Shown: positions 8,578 through 16,913, counted from the first letter of the stretch. The stretch is 44,754 nucleotides of DNA from Monoglobus sp964442605 (GCA_964442605.1 CAYTZR010000013.1:1-44754), one strand, 5' to 3'. Translations and numbers: made by a program. Notes: a model not told the origin generated them from the letters alone.

Positions 8578-9099
8578 ATGGATATTTTTGTTGAACAATT
8601 GGTTAAAAAGAAGCGAGAAACAAAGGATTTCGTTATAATAATCGCAGGCATTGTCGGTGCGCTTTTGATTATTTACATTCTTGCGTGCCTCATAGGATAT
8701 TTTCCGCTTATGAGCTTTCTTTTGCTGATAATAGCGGCGGGTTTGATTTACGGGCTGTATCTGCTGATTACTTCGGTTAATATGGAATATGAATACGCTT
8801 TCACCAACGGAGACCTTGATGTGGATGCTATAATCAATCTCAGAAAACGTAAGCGTTTGACAGCGCTTAACGCCGGAGAAATTGAGATTATGGCAAAACG
8901 TACAAATTCGGAATATAACAGATATATGAACAATCCGTCGTATAAAAAGATTTATGCCTGCGAGGACAAAAAGAGCGACGATTTATATTTTGTTGTTTAT
9001 AACGAGGGCGGCAGCGGAAAGATTTTACTGTTTAGTCCCAACGCGGAGATTAAGGATGGTTTCAGAAAATTCAACCCTCAAAAGGTATTTTTAGATTAG
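8578..9099 (+). CDS. Small two-helix membrane protein of unknown function (DUF6106-like)
   Basis: 173 residues, ATG at 8578 with AGGAG upstream. Residues 18-39 and 44-65 are two hydrophobic helices joined by a tight turn. The C-terminal two thirds is a soluble, lysine-rich domain (TNGDLDVDAIINLRKRKR...AGEIEIMA) ending in a short beta-rich stretch (DDLYFVVYNEGGSGKILLF). From memory it resembles the uncharacterised DUF6106 family of Clostridia; I cannot confirm this without a search. Its own good promoter suggests it may start a transcript that continues into acpS-nnrD (36-base gap), alr and mazF. Confidence 0.7.
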   Translation: MDIFVEQLVKKKRETKDFVIIIAGIVGALLIIYILACLIGYFPLMSFLLLIIAAGLIYGLYLLITSVNMEYEYAFTNGDLDVDAIINLRKRKRLTALNAGEIEIMAKRTNSEYNRYMNNPSYKKIYACEDKKSDDLYFVVYNEGGSGKILLFSPNAEIKDGFRKFNPQKVFLD

Positions 9100-9135
9100 T
9101 ATTTTATTTTAATATAAAGAATAGGAACTACGCTT

Positions 9136-10383
9136 ATGATTGGAATAGATATTGTAGAAGTTTCCCGTTTTCGGAGTATGAAAAATTTGGAGCTGTTCAT
9201 TCGCCGAATATTTACCGATAAAGAGGCGGAGTATTTTACCTCAAACGCGGGAGCTAAGAGGTTTTATGAGTGTATAGCGGGGCATTTTGCCGCGAAAGAG
9301 GCGTTTTCAAAGGCGCTCGGAACAGGCGTTCGTGATTTTAATATGTCAGATATTGAAATTTGCCATGATGACCTCGGGAAGCCGTTTATTAAGTTTGGCG
9401 GCATAGAGGTAAACGCGTCACTCAGTATTTCACATTCTGATACGGTTGCTGTGGCGGTAGTGTGTCTTGCGGACGATATTACGGGAGCGGGACTGCCTGT
9501 TTACAGCGGCATTGATCAATACAGGAAACTTATTCCCGAGCGCCGTGATGATTTTAACAAAGGCGACTGCGGCAAGCTTTTTATTGTCGGCGGAAGCATA
9601 GGAATGACGGGTGCGCCTTGTCTCGCCGCGCTGGGAGCCTTGAGGTGCGGCAGCGGTCTTGTGACGGTGGGAGTGCCAAGGTCGCAGCAACCTGTTGTTG
9701 CGGCAAAACTGACCGAGGCAATGACAGTACCTCTGGCGGAGCTGGAGGGAGGCACGCTCAGTCTTGACGCATTGGGAGAAATAAAGAGCCGTGTTAATAA
9801 AAGCGATGTGTGCGTTTTCGGTCCGGGTCTTTCGCGGAACGATGATATACCCAAGCTGATTGAGTCCTTGCTCGGCGGAACGCGCAGCCTTGTTATTGAC
9901 GCTGATGGATTAAATGCGATTTCAAGTAATATGGATATATTAAGAAAGCATAAAAATCGAAGATCGTGCGATGTTATAATTACCCCGCACCCCGGTGAAA
10001 TGAGCCGTCTGTGCGGGAAAGAGATTGAGGCGATAGAAAATGCCCGAGCGGGCACAGCTAAGGAGTTTGCGGAGGAATTCGGGGTAGTCGTGGCGCTAAA
10101 GGGCAAGGATACGGTTATAGCCGCTCCCGATGGCAGAGTACATATTAACAATTCCGGCAACTCGGCAATGGCAACCGGAGGCGCCGGCGATGTTCTTTCC
10201 GGAGTTATAGGAAGCTTGCTGGGGCAGGGAGCGGAACCGTTCGAAGCCGCCGCGCTGGGGGTTTTTATTCACGGTGTCGCGGGTGATTTGGCAAGGCATG
10301 AGATAGGAGAGCGCGGAATACTCGCCTCGGACTTGGCTGACAGAATTCCGAAGGCAATAAGACTTATAAGCCGCGCAGGCTGA
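9136..10383 (+). CDS. Fused holo-ACP synthase and ADP-dependent NAD(P)HX dehydratase
   Basis: 415 residues, ATG at 9136. Residues 1-115 are a complete AcpS: MIGIDIVEVSRF with the metal-binding Asp, and HFAAKEAFSKALGTG with the metal-binding Glu. AcpS moves 4'-phosphopantetheine from CoA to acyl carrier protein. Residues about 125-412 are a ribokinase-like NAD(P)HX dehydratase (NnrD): VGGSIGMTGAP, VFGPGLSRND, VIDADGLNA, TPHPGEMSRL and TGGAGDVLSGV with the catalytic Asp near residue 351. This enzyme repairs hydrated NAD(P)H. The NnrE epimerase, often fused ahead of NnrD, is absent here. The two halves are joined in one frame without a stop. acpS and nnrD are often neighbours in Firmicutes, so fusion is plausible. 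alr follows after 17 bases. Confidence 0.88.
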   Translation: MIGIDIVEVSRFRSMKNLELFIRRIFTDKEAEYFTSNAGAKRFYECIAGHFAAKEAFSKALGTGVRDFNMSDIEICHDDLGKPFIKFGGIEVNASLSISHSDTVAVAVVCLADDITGAGLPVYSGIDQYRKLIPERRDDFNKGDCGKLFIVGGSIGMTGAPCLAALGALRCGSGLVTVGVPRSQQPVVAAKLTEAMTVPLAELEGGTLSLDALGEIKSRVNKSDVCVFGPGLSRNDDIPKLIESLLGGTRSLVIDADGLNAISSNMDILRKHKNRRSCDVIITPHPGEMSRLCGKEIEAIENARAGTAKEFAEEFGVVVALKGKDTVIAAPDGRVHINNSGNSAMATGGAGDVLSGVIGSLLGQGAEPFEAAALGVFIHGVAGDLARHEIGERGILASDLADRIPKAIRLISRAG

Positions 10384-10400
10384 TAGAGGGGGTTTTTATT

Positions 10401-11606
10401 ATGGTCACTGAAAGGCGTGCGTGGGCTGACATTAATTTGAATGCGCTGGGCAATAATTTTAAAGAAATTCGCAGACATGTGGGTGACAAAACAAAGATTA
10501 TGGCGGTCATAAAAGCCGACGGTTACGGGCACGGTTTTCTTGAGGTCGCGAAAGCCATGATAGACAACGGAGCGGATGCTCTGGCTGTGGCGTTTATGGA
10601 TGAAGCTATACAAATCAGAAAGTGTGGTATTACAACGCCTATTTTGATTTTGGGTTACACTCACCCCGACTACGCGGAGGAGCTTATTGAAAAGGATATA
10701 ATGCCGAACTGTTACACCCGAGAGATGGCGGAAGCAATGTCAAGGGCGGGACAAAGGCTTAATAAAATAGGAAAAATACATATCAAAATCGATACCGGAA
10801 TGGGACGTGTAGGATACCGGTATAACGATGATAATGAGGTAAACCAACGCACTGTTGATGAAATTGTCGAAATTTCAAAGCTGCCGAATTTGGAAATTGA
10901 CGGATTGTTTACACATTTTGCTGTGGCTGACGCTGATGACGATGACTATACAAGCGCTCAGTTCAAGCGTTTTAGCGAGCTGTGCTGCCGTGTAAAGGCG
11001 GCGGGTGTGAAGGTAAATCTGTGTCATTGCTGCAACAGTGCGGGGCTTATGAGATTTCCGGAATATCACATGGATATGGTTCGCCCGGGGATAATCTTGT
11101 ATGGACTTATGCCGAGTTCCTTTGTGAATAAAAGCATTTTAAATTTGGAGCCGGCGATGGCGTTTAAGGCAAAAATAACCAATATAAAAACCGTTGGACC
11201 CGGAACCTCGGTCAGCTATGGAAGAAAGTTCAGGACGACGCGCCCGGAGACTAAAATTGCCACCGTGTCTGTTGGGTATGCGGACGGTTATTCTCGCGTT
11301 CTGTCCGGCAAAGCGGAAATGCTTGTAAACGGGAAAAAGTGCAAACAGATCGGAAATATTTGTATGGATCAATGTATGATTGACGTAACGGAGGTTAATA
11401 ATATAAATATCGGTGATGAGGTCATATTATTCGGCAGAGATTTAAGCGGTAATGAAATACCGATTGAAAATATTGCCGATATTATGGGGACAATCAATTA
11501 TGAAATCCTGTGCGTCATTGGTAAAAGAGTGCCGAGAGTTTATCTGAAGGACGGAAAGGTTGCAGACGTGCACAATTATCTTTTGGATAATCCGGTAAAA
11601 AGCTGA
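10401..11606 (+). CDS. alr: Alanine racemase
   Basis: 401 residues, ATG at 10401 after GAGGGGG. It is a PLP enzyme interconverting L- and D-alanine for peptidoglycan. The PLP lysine is K38 in AVIKADGYGHG. The second catalytic residue is Y273 in PGTSVSYGRKF. IKIDTGMGRVGY, LFTHFAVADADD, HCCNSAGLM and VRPGIILYG are further family landmarks, and the C-terminal beta domain (VSVGYADGYSR, GNICMDQCMIDVT) is complete. Usual length is 370-400, so it is full length. It sits between the AcpS-NnrD fusion and mazF, the same alr-mazF neighbourhood as in Bacillus. Confidence 0.96.
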   Translation: MVTERRAWADINLNALGNNFKEIRRHVGDKTKIMAVIKADGYGHGFLEVAKAMIDNGADALAVAFMDEAIQIRKCGITTPILILGYTHPDYAEELIEKDIMPNCYTREMAEAMSRAGQRLNKIGKIHIKIDTGMGRVGYRYNDDNEVNQRTVDEIVEISKLPNLEIDGLFTHFAVADADDDDYTSAQFKRFSELCCRVKAAGVKVNLCHCCNSAGLMRFPEYHMDMVRPGIILYGLMPSSFVNKSILNLEPAMAFKAKITNIKTVGPGTSVSYGRKFRTTRPETKIATVSVGYADGYSRVLSGKAEMLVNGKKCKQIGNICMDQCMIDVTEVNNINIGDEVILFGRDLSGNEIPIENIADIMGTINYEILCVIGKRVPRVYLKDGKVADVHNYLLDNPVKS

Positions 11607-11728
11607 TCTGTACATATGCCGACATTCATTACCGCAAGTTGTCCGGTTGGCAGAACCAAAACAGGTCGATTGCATAAAATGTTACCAAAGACATTAACGG
11701 GAAATTGACTTGCGGAGCGTGAATTAAT

Positions 11729-12076
11729 TTGGTAGTAAAAAGAGGAGATATATATTATGCTGATTTAAGTCCTGTTGTGGGCTCGGAGCAGGGCGGTGTG
11801 AGACCTGTGCTGATAATACAGAACGATGTGGGTAACAGGTACAGCCCTACGGTTATTGCAACTGCGATAACCTCGCAGCTTAATAAGGCTAAGATGCCAA
11901 CGCATATTGAGCTTGACGCGGGAGGCTACGGACTCTCTAAGGATTCGGTGGTTCTGGCTGAACAGATAAGAACGATTGATAAAAGACGATTAAAGGAAAA
12001 AATCGGTCATTTGGATGATAATCTTATGAACAGAGTAAACAGAGCCATAAGTATAAGCTTTGGTCTGGAAAACTGA
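11729..12076 (+). CDS. mazF: MazF/EndoA-type mRNA interferase toxin
   Basis: 115 residues, TTG start at 11729 after GGAG at 11714-11717. The sequence closely follows Bacillus EndoA: VKRGDIYYADLSPVVGSEQG, GVRPVLIIQND, ATAITSQ, SVVLAEQIRTIDKRRL. It is a small SH3-like ribonuclease that cuts mRNA at short motifs; Arg and Ser/Thr positions of the active site (GGVRPV, TAIT) are present. In Bacillus the antitoxin gene lies between alr and the toxin. Here the 122-base gap (11607-11728) holds only a 30-codon ORF unlike any MazE/RHH antitoxin, and the next gene is an exported protein. Either the antitoxin is elsewhere or the protein works alone. An upstream ATG start is not available in frame. Confidence 0.93.
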   Translation: MVVKRGDIYYADLSPVVGSEQGGVRPVLIIQNDVGNRYSPTVIATAITSQLNKAKMPTHIELDAGGYGLSKDSVVLAEQIRTIDKRRLKEKIGHLDDNLMNRVNRAISISFGLEN

Positions 12077-12100
12077 TAAAAAAGCAGGAGGTGCTTTAAA

Positions 12101-12562
12101 ATGAAAAGCAAGGCGGTAAAAACAATAATTGCGGCGGTAGTGATTATGGCGGTAATAGGCGGTACGATAGTTTTGGCAGACCCGGGTGACACAGACGATC
12201 CCGTTGTAACAAAGAGCTATATAGTAGATGTTGTTGTGCCTCAATTAAAGGCGTATGTGGAGCAAAAGATGTCAGGCGGAACAGCGGACTCGTATTCCGA
12301 AAAATTTTCGGTTGTAAACGTAGGCGCGGGGAAGACTGTGATATTTGACGCGGGCGCTGAGTTTATTTTGAGAAAGGGAAACGGGGTAATAATCGGAACA
12401 GCGGAGGGCGGCATAGCCGACACGACATACGGTTACGATTTGCCCGACGGAACAGAGATGCCGTCCAATCATATGCTTGTGGTTCCCAGAGACGACGGTC
12501 GAGGCTTCACCGCGAGCAATGATGTAATAGTAATGATAAAAGGCGGCTATTCATTCAGATAA
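12101..12562 (+). CDS. Exported protein of unknown function, conserved-type
   Basis: 153 residues, ATG at 12101 after GGAGG. Residues 1-26 are a signal peptide (AAVVIMAVIGGTIVLA, cleavage before DPGDTDD). The mature part has a helix (YIVDVVVPQLKAYVEQKM), a beta-rich domain (FSVVNVGAGKTVIFDAGAEFILRKG.GVIIG) and the C-terminal signature LPDGTEMPSNHMLVVPRDDGR followed by VIVMIKGGY. I recall similar short exported proteins in many Clostridia but know no assigned function. It follows mazF by 24 bases. Its last 23 bases, including the stop, are tandemly repeated. Confidence 0.75.
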   Translation: MKSKAVKTIIAAVVIMAVIGGTIVLADPGDTDDPVVTKSYIVDVVVPQLKAYVEQKMSGGTADSYSEKFSVVNVGAGKTVIFDAGAEFILRKGNGVIIGTAEGGIADTTYGYDLPDGTEMPSNHMLVVPRDDGRGFTASNDVIVMIKGGYSFR

Positions 12563-12622
12563 AAGGCGGCTATTCATTCAGATAAAATAATATAGGAGCG
12601 AATATTAAAGGAGCGAATATTA
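12536..12622. repeat. Two tandem duplications at the 3' end of the exported-protein gene
   Basis: A perfect 23-base unit occurs at 12536-12558 and 12559-12581; the stop TAA falls on the junction (12560-12562). Directly after, GGAGCGAATATTA occurs at 12595-12607 and again at 12610-12622, the second copy forming the left arm and loop of the terminator. Confidence 0.93.
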
Positions 12623-12634
12623 CGCTCCTTTTTT
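12607..12634. terminator. Terminator between convergent genes
   Basis: AAAGGAGCG (12607-12615), loop AATATTA, CGCTCCTTT (12623-12631) and a T run to 12634. It ends the plus-strand alr-mazF transcript and overlaps the stop codon of the convergent minus-strand gene at 12633. Confidence 0.88.
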
Positions 12635-12809
12635 AATTCTGCTTGCGTACTATTGTGTATTCATCACCGGGACGGTAAAACGGGCACTCCTTATAGTTTC
12701 CGGAAAGCAGCCGCGCCATATCGTCCTCATCAAGATTTGCGAGGCAAATATATTCATCAAAATCCTCATCATATTCGTAATATACGCAATCGTTACATCT
12801 TGTAATCAT
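12633..12809 (-). CDS. 58-residue Cys-rich protein (DUF6472-like)
   Basis: 58 residues, ATG at 12809-12807 overlapping the TGA stop of the upstream gene (ATGA), with GAGGAGAACGGC before it. Four cysteines: C5 and C8 (MITRCNDCVYYEYDED), C22 (YICLANLDEDDMARLL) and C42 (YKECPFYRPGDEY). The spacing looks like a small metal-binding knuckle. The acidic region and RPGDEYT ending match my memory of DUF6472, a short conserved Clostridia family with no known role. The ATGA overlap suggests translational coupling with the membrane protein before it. No other frame competes here. Confidence 0.8.
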   Translation of the reverse strand: MITRCNDCVYYEYDEDFDEYICLANLDEDDMARLLSGNYKECPFYRPGDEYTIVRKQN

Positions 12810-13948
12810 GCCGTTCTCCTCTGTTTATTATTTATTAAAAGTACAATACCGCGTCCTATGATACCGCCGATTGTCGAGGCGGTCAGACAAATAATCGTGT
12901 TCAAAACACCGGACAGGCTTGTATATCCCGCTATCATCGCGGCGGCTCCTATGAAGAATACAAGCGATAATATCCTTGACGAAATTATTATTCCGACGTT
13001 ATACATGAATTCTTTAAATAGGATTTTCCTTTGTATCAATCGTATAATTTCAGGCGCGATAAACACAATCAGGGTAATAAGACTCACGAACACTCCCGCC
13101 TTGAGGCGTTTCGGAAATCGGCTCAATCCGCCTCTCACGGAGGTAAATCCTCCTCCTGACGCGGTTTTCATACAGATGTCAATGTTCAGAGCGCTTGTCT
13201 CCGAAGCTCCTATATTTGGCAGCGCCTTGAAAAAGGCCGTTCTGGCAAATTGCGAGCACATGATATGAGCGATGTATGACAGCCCGAAAACCTTTACACC
13301 TGTAATAATTGAGACTTTCAGCGCCTTTTTGCGGTTTCCGATTTTTTTATATGCTGCGAGATATGCCGCTATTCCGCTTATAATAAAAGCCAAAAGGCAT
13401 CTTGAGATACCTGTGTAACAATCGTATAAAATCGATTCCCGAGTGAGCGGTGTACATAGGTTTACCGCGTTTTGATAGGTAAGATCGCTGCTTCTGACAT
13501 ATTCTGCGGCGCGAGCGGTATCTGTAATCCCCGGTACCTCTCCTTTGGAAATTCTGAGCCGAAACTCGTTCAAGGCATCATCGTATAAGTCCTTTGGAAC
13601 TTCAACAGGCATAGGATTTCCATTGCTGTCAAGGTATTTATACAAGCCGCTTTCACTGTCAAAGCAGGCTGAGATACAACCTTCCCCTGTTTTATAAAAC
13701 TTTGTCTGTATGTACACGCCGTCTACAAGCCTGTCGGCTCCGTTTTTGGCGTTGTCTCTGCCGACAACCTCCGCCGCATGCCCTTTCAGCTTGTCCAGAA
13801 CGGTCTGTGCTTCTTCAGCCATTATGCCGTGCCCTGTGCCGGTATTGCTCACAGAATAGCTTGCGGGAATGACAGCATTTTCGGCAGCGAGAATATCACC
13901 GCCGCTCACCGCGCCTATATCGATTGACTTTTCTTTAGAAATTTCCAA
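12806..13948 (-). CDS. Membrane protein of unknown function with soluble N-terminal domain
   Basis: 380 residues from a TTG at 13948, chosen because GGGAG (13961-13957 minus) stands 8 bases ahead; an ATG at 13963 is possible but has no ribosome site. Residues 1-180 are soluble, with a compact motif run (VDGVYIQTKFYKTGEGCISA, CFDSESGLYKYLDSNGNPMP, VEVPKDLYDDALNEFR, GEVPGITDTARAAEYVR). The remainder has about five hydrophobic segments (CLLAFIISGIAAYLAAY; VSIITGVKVFGLSYIAHIM; VFVSLITLIVFIAPEI; a long Gly/Ala/Ile-rich C-terminal pair). The pattern of a soluble head plus glycine-rich membrane tail recalls a scattered family of uncharacterised proteins on mobile elements and in phage-like islands, but I cannot name it. 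It lies 43 bases after ylbJ and overlaps the Cys-rich gene by ATGA. Confidence 0.75.
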   Translation of the reverse strand: MEISKEKSIDIGAVSGGDILAAENAVIPASYSVSNTGTGHGIMAEEAQTVLDKLKGHAAEVVGRDNAKNGADRLVDGVYIQTKFYKTGEGCISACFDSESGLYKYLDSNGNPMPVEVPKDLYDDALNEFRLRISKGEVPGITDTARAAEYVRSSDLTYQNAVNLCTPLTRESILYDCYTGISRCLLAFIISGIAAYLAAYKKIGNRKKALKVSIITGVKVFGLSYIAHIMCSQFARTAFFKALPNIGASETSALNIDICMKTASGGGFTSVRGGLSRFPKRLKAGVFVSLITLIVFIAPEIIRLIQRKILFKEFMYNVGIIISSRILSLVFFIGAAAMIAGYTSLSGVLNTIICLTASTIGGIIGRGIVLLINNKQRRTA

Positions 13949-13991
13949 AATATCAACTCCCATACCAATATATCATATGGGAGGAATTATG

Positions 13992-15119
13992 TCAATCCTC
14001 ATTCGGCAGCAGCTTTGCTGCGAGCATAAGCGCACCGAACGACAGCAGCAGCCATACCGCCTCGCCGCCGAGCAAAATCAGATAACCGGATATATTAAGC
14101 GGCGGCACGCCGCAAGCATACATTCCGCAAGCATACATTGAAAGGGCGCTGTCATAATCCGAAAAAACACCAGCGTATTCGGAACCCGATAATCCGAATA
14201 AGCGCATAAACGCGAAGGTCAGTACGAAAGCGATAATGCCCTGTATAAGCTTGCCCAGCAAATAGGGCTTAAGCGATAGTCTTGTTCCGGACAGAATAGA
14301 TGCGACCTGCAAAAACACCGATAGTCCCGAAAAAGCCAAAAACATCGATATGAATGAAAATTTAACCGCGGGATCTATATTCAGCTTTGATATTCCGCTT
14401 ATTCCGCCGGTTATCTCAAGAAGCGAGTTTAAAAATTCATGTCCGGGAAATTCCGGAATTGTACTCTCCAAAACCGCGAAGAAAACAACAAAACCGCACA
14501 CGTTCAGGATTGTAATAACACTTTTTGAAATCGCGCCGCCAAATGCGGAGGCAAGTCTTGCTGAGGCTTTTTGAGACTCGCATACCAATTCGGGATTTAT
14601 AACGGTAGATCCTTCATGAATTATATGTGATAAAATTATTCCTGCGGAGATAGCGGAAATTATATGAATAATATATAAAACACCGCCAAGCAAGGGACTT
14701 CCGTTCAGACTGAAGCCGACAGTTCCTATAATAAACAACGGACCTGAATTATTGCAGAAGCCGATTAAGCGTTCCGCCTCGTTTTTTGTGATTTTTCCCG
14801 AATTATATAGTGTGGCGGCACAGTCCGCGCCCACGGGATAACCGCTGATCAGTCCCAAAACAACAGCGATTGCGGCAGCGCCGTCCACGCCGAAAACAGG
14901 ACGCATAATACCGCTTAAGCTTCGGCTTCCGAGTTCAGCGGCACCAAGCGATACCAGTAACGAGCTGCACACAAAAAACGGAAACAGGGCAGGGATTACC
15001 GAGGATGCACACAGGTTCAGCGACTCGGTCACCGCACTCATACACTTTTGCGGAAATAACCCCAGACAAACGGTTATATAACACATAATCAGTATGACAG
15101 CGACCCTAAACCACTTCAT
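13992..15119 (-). CDS. ylbJ: Sporulation integral membrane protein YlbJ
   Basis: 375 residues from the ATG at 15119, preceded by GGAG in the leader GGAGATTTTTATG; an in-frame GTG at 15131 overlaps that ribosome site and is unlikely. Many transmembrane segments and two nucleoside-recognition (gate) halves: SVIPALFPFFVCSSLLV, GLISGYPVGADCAA, GFCNNSGPLFIIGTVG in the first half; GGISGISK and FLAFSGLSVFLQVASI in the second. YlbJ is made in the mother cell under sigma-E and is needed for normal spores in Bacillus. Transported species unknown. Near residues 331-340 a 15-base tandem duplication (14110-14139) gives a doubled MYACG. Confidence 0.92.
   Translation of the reverse strand: MKWFRVAVILIMCYITVCLGLFPQKCMSAVTESLNLCASSVIPALFPFFVCSSLLVSLGAAELGSRSLSGIMRPVFGVDGAAAIAVVLGLISGYPVGADCAATLYNSGKITKNEAERLIGFCNNSGPLFIIGTVGFSLNGSPLLGGVLYIIHIISAISAGIILSHIIHEGSTVINPELVCESQKASARLASAFGGAISKSVITILNVCGFVVFFAVLESTIPEFPGHEFLNSLLEITGGISGISKLNIDPAVKFSFISMFLAFSGLSVFLQVASILSGTRLSLKPYLLGKLIQGIIAFVLTFAFMRLFGLSGSEYAGVFSDYDSALSMYACGMYACGVPPLNISGYLILLGGEAVWLLLSFGALMLAAKLLPNED
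14110..14139. repeat. In-frame 15-base tandem duplication inside ylbJ
   Basis: CCGCAAGCATACATT occurs at 14110-14124 and 14125-14139. It adds one exact copy of five codons (ACGMY register) near the C-terminus and keeps the frame open. Confidence 0.92.
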
Positions 15120-15150
15120 AAAAATCTCCACTCCCGAATAATAATACTAA

Positions 15151-15182
15151 ATGATATGCGTATTCAATGATATGCGTATTCA
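15151..15182. repeat. 16-base tandem duplication between ylbJ and xylB
   Basis: ATGATATGCGTATTCA at 15151-15166 is repeated exactly at 15167-15182, upstream of ylbJ. Confidence 0.95.
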
Positions 15183-15292
15183 TCGGGAAATATGAACATA
15201 TGAGTCCGGAGAGAGCATCGGGAATTAAGAAGCATTGAAACCGTGTTCTTCTTACTTCGACACATTTTTTACGAAAAATGCAAAAAGAATTA

Positions 15293-15321
15293 TTGCATTA
15301 TTGTTAAATATATGTTATATT
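15293..15321 (+). promoter_or_regulatory. Extended -10 promoter of xylB
   Basis: TTGCAT at 15293-15298, a 17-base spacer and TATATT at 15316-15321, with TG at 15313-15314 one base ahead of the -10 (extended -10). Confidence 0.65.
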
Positions 15322-15335
15322 AAGTTATATAGCTT

Positions 15336-15350
15336 TTGAAAACGATATTA
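15336..15350 (+). promoter_or_regulatory. cre-like site (CcpA operator candidate) upstream of xylB
   Basis: TTGAAAACGATATTA matches the cre consensus WTGNAANCGNWNNCW at all but one fixed position (T for C at position 14). It lies just downstream of the predicted transcript start and before the AAGGAG at 15357-15362, where CcpA would act as a roadblock. Confidence 0.5.
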
Positions 15351-15370
15351 TTACATAAGGAGTGCTTGAA

Positions 15371-16900
15371 ATGAGATACGTTATTGGTGTTGACATTGGT
15401 ACGAGTGGTACTAAAACCGTGTTATTTGATGAAAAAGGAACCGCTGTTGCCGGCTATTTGGCTGAATATCCGCTGTATCAGCCCAAAATCGGCTGGGCAG
15501 AGCAGTATCCCGAGGATTGGTGGAACGCGACACACACCGGCATAAAGGCTGTTATAGAAAAGTCCGGTGTAAGTCCTGATGATATAAAGGGCGTTGGTCT
15601 TTCGGGACAGATGCACGGTCTTGTTTTGCTTGATAAAAACGGCGAAGTCCTCAGAAGGTCAATTATCTGGTGCGATCAGAGAACCACTGCCGAAGCGGAC
15701 GAGCTAAACGAAATAATTGGGCGCGAGCGTCTTATAGAAATTACCGGAAATCCGGCAATCACCGGATTTACAGCCGCGAAAATCATGTGGGTTCAGAAGA
15801 ATGAGCCTGAGCTTTATGCGAGGACGGCAAAAATTTTGCTGCCCAAGGACTATATCAGATATAAGCTGACAGGCGAGTATGCGACCGAGGTTTCGGACGC
15901 AAGCGGTATGCAGCTTATGGATATCAAGAACCGCTGCTGGTCCGATGAGATACTTAAAAAGCTTAATATCGACAAAAGCCTTTTGGGTAAGATGTATGAG
16001 TCATGTGAGGTTACGGGTACGATAAACAGTGACGCCGCAAAGCTGTCTGGCTTGAACGAGGGCACAATTGTTGTCGGCGGCGCGGGCGATCAGGCGGCAG
16101 GAGCTGTCGGCAACGGTATTGTTAAGCCCGGAATTATTTCCTCAACAATAGGCACATCGGGCGTTGTGTTTGCGCATATGGATAATTTGCAAATTGATAA
16201 GGACGGCAGAATTCACACGCTCTGCCACGCTGTTCCCGGAAAGTGGCATGTTATGGGCTGCACCCAGGGAGCGGGACTTTCTCTGAAATGGTATAGGGAT
16301 AATTTCTGCCGTGCCGAGATGGAAGCATCTAAAGGCATGGAAGTTGATCCATATTATCTGATGGATCAGCAGGCCGCGAAAATCGCACCCGGCTGTGAGG
16401 GACTTATCTACCTACCCTATCTGATGGGTGAGAGAAGTCCGCTAAACGATCCAAATGCAAAGGGCGTATTTTTCGGACTTTCGGCAAAACACACCAAATA
16501 TGATATGCTCCGCGCTGTCATGGAGGGTGTTGTGTACAGTCTTAATGATTGTCTTGATATTATCAGGCAAATGGGAATTGACACATCAGAGGTTCGCGCG
16601 TCGGGCGGCGGCGGCAAGAGCAAGCTGTGGCGTCAGATGCAGGCTGATATGTTCGGCTGTGATATTAACACAATAAATGTTTCCGAAGGACCCGCGCTTG
16701 GCGTTGCGCTTTTAGCGGCTGTCGGAGCGGGAATTTACAGCAGCGTTCCCGAAGCGTGTGAGGCGACAATCAGTGTTAAGGAAACAATGAAGCCGATTGA
16801 CGAGAATGTTGAAACCTATAAAAAGTATTTTCCGGTATTCCGGGGAATATATCAGTCGCTTAGACCGCAATTTAACGCTGTCGCGGACTTGGCTGAATAA
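15371..16900 (+). CDS. xylB: Xylulokinase (FGGY family)
   Basis: 509 residues from ATG at 15371, 8 bases after AAGGAG; a GTG at 15362 overlaps that site and is rejected. FGGY carbohydrate kinase that phosphorylates D-xylulose to xylulose 5-phosphate. Visible: phosphate-binding GVDIGTSGTKTVLFDE, GLSGQMHGLVLLD (substrate loop typical of XylB, with MHG), IIWCDQRT, GGAGDQAAGAVGNG with the catalytic Asp, STIGTSGVVFA, and the C-terminal ATP-site RASGGGGKSKLWRQMQADMF. Family length is about 480-510. No xylose isomerase, transporter or xyl regulator lies nearby, so it is a lone kinase unit with its own promoter, cre-like site and terminator. Confidence 0.93.
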   Translation: MRYVIGVDIGTSGTKTVLFDEKGTAVAGYLAEYPLYQPKIGWAEQYPEDWWNATHTGIKAVIEKSGVSPDDIKGVGLSGQMHGLVLLDKNGEVLRRSIIWCDQRTTAEADELNEIIGRERLIEITGNPAITGFTAAKIMWVQKNEPELYARTAKILLPKDYIRYKLTGEYATEVSDASGMQLMDIKNRCWSDEILKKLNIDKSLLGKMYESCEVTGTINSDAAKLSGLNEGTIVVGGAGDQAAGAVGNGIVKPGIISSTIGTSGVVFAHMDNLQIDKDGRIHTLCHAVPGKWHVMGCTQGAGLSLKWYRDNFCRAEMEASKGMEVDPYYLMDQQAAKIAPGCEGLIYLPYLMGERSPLNDPNAKGVFFGLSAKHTKYDMLRAVMEGVVYSLNDCLDIIRQMGIDTSEVRASGGGGKSKLWRQMQADMFGCDINTINVSEGPALGVALLAAVGAGIYSSVPEACEATISVKETMKPIDENVETYKKYFPVFRGIYQSLRPQFNAVADLAE

Positions 16901-16913
16901 GAATAACAATTTC

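Noticed and set aside
9516..10160. 214-codon minus-strand frame inside the AcpS-NnrD gene
   Set aside because: Antisense to a conserved enzyme; composition is a shadow.
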